In this document: positions 1 to 5,130 of the stretch, piece after piece
Numbering within the stretch: position 1 is the stretch's first letter
How the letters are laid out: each line of letters starts with the position of its first letter
Source: CBDCWA01 sp046048295
GTDB lineage: Bacteria; Pseudomonadota; Alphaproteobacteria; Rhizobiales; Hyphomicrobiaceae
Reading direction: 5' to 3'
DNA: 5,130 nucleotides
Assembly: GCA_046048295.1 (NCBI GenBank)
Contig: JBJOGJ010000270.1
Location: forward strand, 1-5,130
The notes under the pieces: generated by a model
Database searches by the model: none
What the model saw: the letters and a program-made list of their open reading frames with translations, nothing else
What the model was told of the DNA's origin: nothing
Program-made: the position numbers and the translations under genes

Positions 1-147
1 TACCTGCCGATGCAGCCCGGCGATGTGCCGACGACCTATGCCGATGTCGAGAGGCTCTCGAAGGCAACGGGTTTTGCTCCGGTCACCACAATCGAGGACG
101 GGATCGCCCGGTTCGTTGCTTGGTACCGTGCATACCACGGAGTGTGA
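1..147 (+). CDS. C-terminal end of an NAD-dependent sugar epimerase, UDP-glucuronate 4-epimerase (LpsL/CapI) type, partial
   Basis: This is the 3' end of a gene that starts before the window. Frame 1 is open from the first base and ends at TGA 145-147, giving 48 residues. The tail reads PMQPGDVPTTYADVERL, followed by GFAPVTTIEDGIARFVAWY. This is the typical ending of extended short-chain dehydrogenase/reductase nucleotide-sugar epimerases, above all the UDP-glucuronate 4-epimerase group: a PMQPGDV segment near the sugar-nucleotide site, a T-ADV helix, then a G(F/Y)xPxTxIexGixrFvxWY closing helix. Known members interconvert UDP-glucuronate and UDP-galacturonate in the cytoplasm with bound NAD. 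The Rossmann GxxGxxG and the YxxxK catalytic residues would lie upstream and cannot be checked here. Substrate specificity is therefore an inference. Other 4-epimerases or dehydratases of the same fold have similar tails. It converges on the glycosyltransferase gene with only 19 bp between stop codons. Confidence 0.8.
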   Translation, partial: YLPMQPGDVPTTYADVERLSKATGFAPVTTIEDGIARFVAWYRAYHGV

Positions 148-166
148 GGCCGCGGCGCGGACAATC

Positions 167-1324
167 TCAGACCATTGGAGCGTTGCCCGTAAGCTTACGA
201 TAAAGCGCCTTGAGCTTGATGCTCTCTTCGTTCCAGGAAAGGATGCGGCCCGCGTTTAGCGCCCGCCGCTTGAAGCTTGTGACGGTTTCGGCGTCGAGGT
301 TTGAAATCGCCACTGCCAAGGCTTCGGCGGTCGTGACGTCCAGAGCGATGCCATGAGCGTGGCGCTCGAGGTAACGGCGCATGTCGCGGCCCGGGCCGAC
401 AATGAGCATAAGGCCGGCCATGGTGTACTCGAAGAACTTGTTCGGAAGGGTATAGAGTTGCTGCGCGTTCGATATACCTTGCACGAAGGCGCCGATGTCA
501 GCCTCGCTAGCGTGCTGGATGAGGTTGGCGAGCGAGACGCGCGGGGCGAAGTCGACGCGCCCAGTTACGCCTGCCGTCTCGGCGGTCTCTCTCAGGTTCG
601 CTTCGAAGGAGGGCGGTTGCGCCCACCCGGTCAGGCGCAGGCGAAAGCGATCGGGCCAAAGGGCTACGCTGCGGACAAGGGTTCGCAGACCTCGGCTCTG
701 TGTGAAGATGCCGTGATAGTGAACGAGGATCCGGTCCTGTCGCGCCGGGCGATGAGGGATCGCAACGTATTCCGGCATATTGGCGACGACGAGCGGGCGG
801 CACGAAAGCTGGTATAATGAGTGGAGACGGTCCGCGATACCTTCACTGACGGTGATGACGGCGTCGGCATGGTGTATGTGCAGGCGCTCGAGCGCGCGGA
901 TGTAGGCGGTATAGGTCAACTGCCACAGCCGACGGCCCGGACGTTCTTCCTGTGCAAACTCATGGCTGTCGTAGACAAGCTTCGCTCCAACATTGCGTGC
1001 GGCGCGCGCCGCCGCGGGCAGTACTGGCCAGTTGTGTGCGTGTATGATGTCAGGGCGCGTGTCCTGGATGAGGCGCAGGATCTTGCGGTTCTGCGGGTTT
1101 GCCCAGTAGACGGTGAGCGGCCATTGTGCAGGTAATACGTTGCTCGGTGCCTTGAGGGAGAATTCAATGAGCTTGTGGCGCAGGTCGAAGCGCGGCGGCT
1201 CAAGACCTCGTCCGTAATCGACGATCTCGACCGCGTGGCCCTCCGTTTCCATGGCGTGAACAGTTCGCAAGATGCGGCCATCGGTGGCGACATCGGAGAG
1301 GCTCACCTGGCAGACGCGCGCCAC
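167..1324 (-). CDS. Glycosyltransferase, GT4-like, GT-B fold (last gene of the polysaccharide export operon)
   Basis: A 385-residue protein, the normal length for a GT-B transferase, which would move a sugar from an activated donor to a growing cytoplasmic glycan. The N-terminal acceptor domain (about 1-185) opens with a beta strand and SDVATDGRILR (9-20), then PDIIHAHNWP (91-100), YDSHEF (118-123) and ADAVITVSEGIADRL (153-167), all common GT4 landmarks. The C-terminal donor domain (about 195-375) begins at HYHGIF..SRG (202-212) and has LPNKFFEYTMAGL (293-305). Glu299 matches the second glutamate of the EX7E motif, while the first position (291) is Tyr, as in other 'LPNKxFEY' members. No signal peptide or membrane segment is seen. 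The start is GTG at 1324-1322. No ATG lies in this frame before Met25, and a GGAGG (1339-1335) sits 10 nt upstream inside the ATPase gene. It follows the ATPase stop after 3 nt, so it should be co-transcribed and translationally coupled. The sugar and linkage cannot be told from the sequence. Confidence 0.88.
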   Translation of the reverse strand: MARVCQVSLSDVATDGRILRTVHAMETEGHAVEIVDYGRGLEPPRFDLRHKLIEFSLKAPSNVLPAQWPLTVYWANPQNRKILRLIQDTRPDIIHAHNWPVLPAAARAARNVGAKLVYDSHEFAQEERPGRRLWQLTYTAYIRALERLHIHHADAVITVSEGIADRLHSLYQLSCRPLVVANMPEYVAIPHRPARQDRILVHYHGIFTQSRGLRTLVRSVALWPDRFRLRLTGWAQPPSFEANLRETAETAGVTGRVDFAPRVSLANLIQHASEADIGAFVQGISNAQQLYTLPNKFFEYTMAGLMLIVGPGRDMRRYLERHAHGIALDVTTAEALAVAISNLDAETVTSFKRRALNAGRILSWNEESIKLKALYRKLTGNAPMV

Positions 1325-1327
1325 GAT

Positions 1328-3163
1328 TCATCCGCCTCCGCGGCGGTTTTCCAAGGACTGCCTGCTCAACAGCCACTGGGTTGGCTGGTTGACGATACCG
1401 ATGGGAAACGGATCAACGTCGGCCTGCAGGATCTTGAGCTTGTAGACGCGATCGCGAAGATCCCAGGCCCGGTCCTCGGGCCTCACAGACGGATCCAGAT
1501 TGCGGAAGAGGGCAATGGAGACCACGTAATCGCCAGGACCGATCAAGAGTGGTGCGAAATCCGCCCTGATCTCGAACCGCCCGGAAATGCTGCCGATCGC
1601 GAGCCCATCGCGTGCGGAGATGATCTGGCTCGCGCACGTGCCATCGGGGCGATAAACCGCGACCACGGCGATGGGCTCGTGAATGGCGCCGCTGGCCTCG
1701 ACGACAAAGCGGCAGCTCGCGGCCTCTCCGGAAATAAGGGTGTGCCGTTGCTGGCCTTCAGCGTCGTAGAAGGCGAAATCGACGATGCATGCACCAGCCT
1801 CGCCGTCGCCTTTAGTGGCAGGCGCCAGAGCTTCGAGTGGCACATGGTGGCCATTAAGAGCGGGTTCGCCATCGGCGCCGTCTTCGTCAGCCTGTTCGCG
1901 ACGGGCTTCGTTCGGCTGTGGCGGCGACAGCGGGAACCTGAACGTGCTCCACGTTGCGCTCGACGCGGCCGGAATGCTGCCCAGAGTTATGTAATCATGG
2001 CGCCCGGCATCATATGACTGAACAAGTATCTCGTCGCTCGGGCTCGCGATGGCGTCGATATCGATCCAGGCGTCAGGGGCGCTGTGCGAGCCTTCTGCCA
2101 CGATAATGGGGGCGTGGGTGAACCTGCCGCCGAAATCGCCGAAGGCCCTGCATTTGCGACCGGCGAAGTCAGTGCTCTTGCTCCAATTGGTGCGAGTCTG
2201 GTCGACGATCGGGTGAACAAGGCCCTCGCTGTCCTGGCCGCCGACCTGCACTTCGCCGAGTGCGAGGTCGCGTTCACCGATCGCAATTCGCGAGACGTGG
2301 CAGGGCTCCACGGGCGGCTTGTTGCCAGCGGCGATGAGCCGGATGAGGCCACCGCCTGCCTGCTCGATCTCTTTCAACGCCTTGCGGCCCATGCTGACGC
2401 TGGATGCGCGGAGCCTGACCTCCTCCTCCGACCGTATGTGCTCCTGGTATCTCTTGATGACGGGCAAGATCGCACCGTCGGCCTGCACGCGGCCGTTGTA
2501 CAGCCAGATGCCGCGCTCGCACATCATTTGAGCCGAGCCCATGTCGTGAGACACGAAGAGCAAGGTGGTGCCGTCGCCGGTGATCTGGCGGATGCGCTGC
2601 TGGCACTTGCCAATGAAGTATGCGTCACCGGCGCCGAGGATCTCGTCGATGATCAGGATCTCCGGCTTGATGGCAGTCGCGACGGCGAAGCCGAGCCTAG
2701 CATACATACCGGCGGAGTATTCCTTGAGCGGCCGTTCGATGAATTCCTCGAGCTCGGTGAACTCGATGATCTCATCGATGTAGTGTGGGATCTCGGACCA
2801 GGCGATACCATTAAGAGCCAAAGCCGTGCGCAGGTTCTCCAGGCCGCTAAATTCCGGGTGGAACCCGTCGCCAAGGCCGAAAAGGGCTTTCACTTCGCCT
2901 TCGACGGCGATCGCCCCCTCTGTCGGCGTGAGCTCTCGCGATACATGGCGCAAAAGTGTTGTTTTGCCGGCGCCATTGCGCCCGATCAGGGCAACTCTTT
3001 CACCGCGTCTGATGTCGATCGAAATATTGTCGAGAGGCCAGAACACGTCGTATTTGGCCGGCGGAACCGTGAAGCCCAAGAGCGCCGCAGCCTGCCAGAA
3101 ATGGGAGGAGTAGCGATGATAGGACTTGCTGAGGTTTCGTATCGATATCGCGACGTCAGACAT
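1328..3163 (-). CDS. wzt: Polysaccharide ABC transporter ATP-binding protein, Wzt type, with long C-terminal extension
   Basis: A 611-residue cytoplasmic ATPase that would power export of a lipid-linked polysaccharide through the permease encoded just upstream. The nucleotide-binding domain covers about 1-245: Walker A GRNGAGKTT (61-69), the Wzt-style FGLGDGFHPEFSGLENL segment (95-111) where other ABC proteins carry the Q-loop, signature YSAGM (149-153), Walker B ILIIDE (169-174), D-loop GAGD (177-180) and the switch histidine in VSHDM (His206). All catalytic positions look intact. The rest is unusual in length, as Wzt proteins are usually about 400-470 residues. Residues about 285-410 look like a beta-rich domain ending in WSTFRFPL. 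Residues about 413-455 are a charged, Pro/Ala-rich linker. Residues about 457-580 resemble the Wzt C-terminal glycan-binding beta-sandwich (AFYDAEG, VAVYRPDG, GPGDYVVSIALF, WDLRDRVYKLKI). The ATG overlaps the permease stop by 8 nt (3156-3163) and has no clear ribosome site, so translational coupling is likely. The exported glycan is unknown. Confidence 0.93.
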   Translation of the reverse strand: MSDVAISIRNLSKSYHRYSSHFWQAAALLGFTVPPAKYDVFWPLDNISIDIRRGERVALIGRNGAGKTTLLRHVSRELTPTEGAIAVEGEVKALFGLGDGFHPEFSGLENLRTALALNGIAWSEIPHYIDEIIEFTELEEFIERPLKEYSAGMYARLGFAVATAIKPEILIIDEILGAGDAYFIGKCQQRIRQITGDGTTLLFVSHDMGSAQMMCERGIWLYNGRVQADGAILPVIKRYQEHIRSEEEVRLRASSVSMGRKALKEIEQAGGGLIRLIAAGNKPPVEPCHVSRIAIGERDLALGEVQVGGQDSEGLVHPIVDQTRTNWSKSTDFAGRKCRAFGDFGGRFTHAPIIVAEGSHSAPDAWIDIDAIASPSDEILVQSYDAGRHDYITLGSIPAASSATWSTFRFPLSPPQPNEARREQADEDGADGEPALNGHHVPLEALAPATKGDGEAGACIVDFAFYDAEGQQRHTLISGEAASCRFVVEASGAIHEPIAVVAVYRPDGTCASQIISARDGLAIGSISGRFEIRADFAPLLIGPGDYVVSIALFRNLDPSVRPEDRAWDLRDRVYKLKILQADVDPFPIGIVNQPTQWLLSRQSLENRRGGG

Positions 3164-3980
3164 AATCGGAAACCATCGGCTTTAACCGCGAGAGGAGGTG
3201 GTAGCCGAGCGTGTATAGGGCCACGGAAAGCGCTATGGCGATGGCGACCTCCCAGAGTGGGATGGTGCCGTCGAGAAGGATCTTGCGGTAGATGTTTATG
3301 AAAACAACCAGCGGATTGATCATCAGAAACGGTGCCATATTTGGGGGCACCATCTCGCTCGTGTAGGCTATGGGCGAGACGAGCATCAAGAACAGGACGA
3401 GGATCGGCGCGATCTTGCCGACGTCACGGAAGAATACGTTCACTGTCGAGGTGATCCAGACGAGCCCGATGGTCATGGCGATCTGAAGCACGTAGAATAC
3501 GGGTAGCAGCACCTGGGTCAGGTGAATGCCGTCGAACACGATGGCCACGACCAACATCATTATCAGGCCGAAGGCCATATAAGTGTGACCGGCTATGACT
3601 TCCTTGACAGGGACGAGTTCGACGGGAAACAGCTTATTCTTGACGATCGAGCCGCTCGAGGAAAGGCTGACGGTTCCCGATGCGAAACTCTCGGCGAAGG
3701 CCAGGAACGGAACCAGGGCACAGAAGATGCTGAGGACGTAGGTGGAGGAATTTAGCTCGGGAACCCGGACCTGCAGGATCACCACAAAGACCAGCGTGTA
3801 CATACCCAGGAATAACAGCGGGTAGACAGCCAGCCACAGCATGCCAGCGGCGCTGCCGGCTATCCGATCGCGAAGCGACTGCACGATCATCGCCCAGAGG
3901 AGCACACGGTAACGGTATAGGATCGCCAGACTTTCCGGCCATCGGTCCAACGATGGGAGATACCTGAGTGACATGTGCAT
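3156..3980 (-). CDS. wzm: Polysaccharide ABC transporter permease, Wzm type (ABC-2 family)
   Basis: A 274-residue inner-membrane protein, the usual size for Wzm/KpsM-type permeases that form the channel for O-antigen, capsule or related glycans with a Wzt ATPase. Hydrophobic stretches suggest six membrane segments near residues 47-70, 80-98, 129-149, 156-178, 187-208 and 243-264. Family marks are the amphipathic N-terminal region with RDRIAGSAAGMLWLAVYPLL (37-56), KNKLFPVELVPVKEV (114-128), VNVFFRDVGKI (180-190), SPIAYTSEM (202-210) and INPLVVFINIYRKILLDG (221-238). Two in-frame ATGs are close together, at 3980 (Met1) and 3974 (Met3). Neither has a strong ribosome site. An AAGAA (3988-3984) is 3 nt from the first and 9 nt from the second, so translation may really begin at 3974. 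It is the first gene of the operon, and its last bases contain the start of the ATPase gene. Wzm is assigned by family; the substrate is not identified. Confidence 0.93.
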   Translation of the reverse strand: MHMSLRYLPSLDRWPESLAILYRYRVLLWAMIVQSLRDRIAGSAAGMLWLAVYPLLFLGMYTLVFVVILQVRVPELNSSTYVLSIFCALVPFLAFAESFASGTVSLSSSGSIVKNKLFPVELVPVKEVIAGHTYMAFGLIMMLVVAIVFDGIHLTQVLLPVFYVLQIAMTIGLVWITSTVNVFFRDVGKIAPILVLFLMLVSPIAYTSEMVPPNMAPFLMINPLVVFINIYRKILLDGTIPLWEVAIAIALSVALYTLGYHLLSRLKPMVSDYV

Positions 3981-4010
3981 GATTTCTTGGTCTCGGGGCG
4001 ATCGACACAG

Positions 4011-4026
4011 GCGGTGGCGCGGTGGC
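4011..4026. repeat. Perfect tandem octamer GCGGTGGC x2
   Basis: GCGGTGGC is repeated head to tail without a gap (4011-4018 and 4019-4026), between the hairpin and the permease start, in the predicted leader. It could be a slippage product or a paired site for a regulator, but two units of 8 bp in GC-rich DNA are weak evidence for either. Confidence 0.45.
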
Positions 4027-4029
4027 GTC

Positions 4030-4047
4030 CAGCGGGCTTTTCCGCTG
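4030..4047 (-). other. Small hairpin at the start of the predicted operon leader
   Basis: CAGCGG (4030-4035) and CCGCTG (4042-4047) can pair as a 6-bp GC-rich stem around a 6-nt loop. If transcription starts near 4053, the hairpin would sit at the extreme 5' end of the operon mRNA, where such stems can protect a transcript. No U-tract follows in the direction of transcription, so it is not a terminator. A stem this short can also occur by chance. Confidence 0.3.
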
Positions 4048-4059
4048 CTCGGCCGTGTA

Positions 4060-4087
4060 GTGATAGCAAGTTTTCGGCGAGTTTCAA
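4060..4087 (-). promoter_or_regulatory. Candidate sigma-70-type promoter for the permease-ATPase-glycosyltransferase operon
   Basis: On the minus strand TTGAAA (4087-4082, five of six matches to TTGACA) is followed after 16 bp by TATCAC (4065-4060, four of six matches to TATAAT). Transcription would begin near 4053, giving a leader of roughly 70 nt before the permease start. This is the best pair I found in the divergent region. It rests on consensus match alone, so the call is tentative. Confidence 0.4.
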
Positions 4088-4204
4088 CGCTGTATTGATG
4101 GAGGGCCTAGCGGCCAGAGATCCGAGGAAGTAAAGTTATCCCCGCGCTATGGGTGGTGGTTAGAATAGGTCGCTACTCTTTGCAGATTGCGAGGACCACA
4201 CAAT

Positions 4205-5130
4205 ATGGACCAGAGTCCTAACCTGAAGCTGCCGTATATCACCGCCGCGCAGTCTCAAAAGCACGTAACGCATGACGAGGCCCTGCGGGCCCTCGATGCC
4301 ATTGTACAGCTTGCCGTAGCCGACCGGGACCTCGCCATGCCATCCGAATCGCCAAGCGAGGGCGCGCGCTATATCGTCGGCGACGGGGCATCAGGGGCTT
4401 GGGCTGGCTGGAGTGGCCACGTTGCCGTCTGGCAGAATGGCAGCTGGGAGGCGTACTAGCCGCCGCCGGGTTGGGTCGCGTGGGTTGCGGATGAGCAGAT
4501 CCTGATCGCTTTCGATGAAACGAACTGGATCGCCGCATCGTCACGGGGCGCGGCGGGGATCTTCCCCCGAGTGGGCATCAATGCGAGCGCCGGCGACGTG
4601 AGCAGGCTAGCCCTGAGCGCCCAGAGCTCTCTCTTCGACCACGAAGGTGGGGACCACAGGCTCAAGATCAACAAGGCTCAGGAGGCGGATACGTCCAGCA
4701 TTGTGTTCCAGGACGACTTTTCCGGTCGGGCGGAAATCGGGCTCGCGGGAGACGACGACTTTAGCTTCAAGATCAGTGCGAACGGTAGCCAGTGGACGGA
4801 GCCGAGGCGCCTCTCGCGGCAGACGGGCGCGGCTTCCTTTCCGTCAGGGCTGGAGGTTTCTGGTGTGCCGGCGCTGCCCGTTGCTCTCGTGACGAACTCG
4901 GTGACTATATCGGTGCCTGGTGATTTCGCTACGATCCAGACGGCGATCGACAGCCTGTCCAGTTATTTTTTCCAGGTGCTGCCGTCGGTATTGTCGAGGT
5001 CGACGACGGACCTATACGCTGACCGCTCCCTCGCAGTTTGCACATCCGCAGCCGGGGCGAATCGTGGTGCGGGCCAAGAATGCCCCGGTGCTGCCGGTCG
5101 CCGGCGACTTCACCGGGGGTGAAGGTTAGC
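4205..5130 (+). pseudogene. DUF2793-family protein with start of a pectin-lyase-like beta-helix; interrupted by an amber codon and frameshifts, runs off the window
   Basis: The ATG at 4205 has GAGGA (4191-4195) 9 nt upstream and is preferred over an in-frame TTG at 4187. Residues 1-84 form a DUF2793 N-terminus: LKLPYITAAQSQKHVTHDEA (8-27), RALDAIVQLAV, RYIVGDGASGAWAGW, VAVWQNGSWEAY. Codon 85 is TAG (4457-4459), but the same frame goes on with family-like sequence: PPPGWVAWVADEQ, then HRLKINKAQEADTSSIVFQ, FSGRAEIGLAGDDDFSFKIS and TISVPGDFATIQTAIDSL, the last being the entry to a right-handed beta-helix. The frame breaks at a T6 run (4966-4971). The -1 frame supplies FFPGAAVGIVEVDDG, and after a second break near 5008-5010 the third frame supplies TYTLTAPSQFAHPQPGR and PVLPVAGDFTG. 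Known relatives occur in phage tail and cell-surface contexts of alphaproteobacteria. The function is not established, though a glycan-binding or tail-spike-like role is possible. As written it makes only an 84-residue stub, unless it is recoded or restarts internally. Confidence 0.85.

Larger units (their letters stand above)
3981..4204. other. Divergent intergenic region (224 bp)
   Basis: This stretch separates the leftward transport operon from the rightward DUF2793-type gene. It holds the candidate leftward promoter, the hairpin and the tandem octamer listed separately. For the rightward gene, a TAGAAT at 4161-4166 resembles a -10 box, but nothing like a -35 box lies 16-18 bp upstream of it. 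A 4-bp inverted GGCC pair at 4105-4116 is too short to call. No small open reading frame with a convincing ribosome site was seen. Confidence 0.6.

Noticed and set aside
148..166. Bidirectional terminator between the convergent epimerase and glycosyltransferase genes
   Set aside because: The 19-bp gap is GC-rich with a CCGCGG palindrome, but there is no stable stem followed by a T-run on either strand.
353..817. 154-codon open frame on the plus strand
   Set aside because: Antisense to the conserved donor domain of the glycosyltransferase, with no recognisable content.
1175..2017. 280-codon open frame on the plus strand
   Set aside because: Antisense to the ATPase C-terminal half and the glycosyltransferase start. 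The composition is that of a shadow frame, and there is no ribosome site or domain.
2084..3301. 405-codon open frame on the plus strand
   Set aside because: It lies fully antisense to the ATPase and the end of the permease, whose motifs are unmistakable. Its translation has no recognisable domain and looks like the usual mirror of an ABC ATPase gene in GC-rich DNA.
4137..4166. Promoter for the rightward gene using TAGAAT at 4161-4166
   Set aside because: No -35-like hexamer lies at 16-18 bp spacing, so the -10 match alone is not enough.
4571..5122. Separate gene starting at GTG 4571
   Set aside because: It is in frame with the DUF2793 gene upstream, and the sequence between the amber codon and this GTG (PPPGWVAWVADEQ onward) still matches the family. 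The nearest purine run, GGGGA, is about 11 nt away. It is better read as the second part of one broken gene, though internal restart cannot be excluded.
4920..5129. 69-codon open frame on the plus strand as its own gene
   Set aside because: The first 30 codons are Arg/Ser-rich noise from an overlapping frame. Only the part from 5010 on is meaningful, and that is the frame-shifted continuation of the DUF2793 gene.

Overview
The window looks like a piece of a surface-polysaccharide locus from a GC-rich alphaproteobacterium, most likely Hyphomicrobiales/Rhizobiales or Rhodobacterales. The lineage is inferred from three things: the DUF2793-type protein at the right end (a family I associate with these orders), an LpsL/CapI-like nucleotide-sugar epimerase tail at the left end, and GC-rich codon use. 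No RNA gene, CRISPR array, insertion sequence or origin was seen.

Left to right: positions 1-147 (+) hold the last 48 codons of a UDP-glucuronate-4-epimerase-like sugar epimerase. It converges on a three-gene operon on the minus strand that fills 167-3980 and reads from right to left: an ABC-2 permease (Wzm type, 3156-3980), an ABC ATPase with a long C-terminal extension (Wzt type, 1328-3163) and a GT4-like glycosyltransferase (167-1324). Permease and ATPase overlap by 8 nt. The ATPase stop and the glycosyltransferase GTG start are 3 nt apart and in the same frame. The operon probably moves a lipid-linked polysaccharide across the inner membrane. The permease makes the channel, the ATPase drives it and may recognise the glycan through its C-terminal beta domains, the glycosyltransferase adds a sugar on the cytoplasmic side, and the epimerase would supply an activated uronic acid donor.

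Positions 3981-4204 form a 224-bp divergent intergenic region. It has a candidate sigma-70-type promoter for the operon, a short hairpin and a perfect tandem octamer. No convincing promoter was found for the rightward gene.

From 4205 to the window end (+) lies a DUF2793-family protein gene that continues into the start of a pectin-lyase-like beta-helix. It is not intact as written. An amber codon lies at codon 85, and the conserved reading then moves frame at a T6 run (4966-4971) and again near 5008-5010, with a possible third shift at a G5 run (5115-5119). Family-like sequence continues across each break, so this is a recently broken gene, a recoded gene, or a site of homopolymer sequencing error. 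The amber codon is not a homopolymer error, and the three operon genes beside it are open throughout, which favours real decay. This broken gene and the enlarged Wzt are the most interesting parts of the window.
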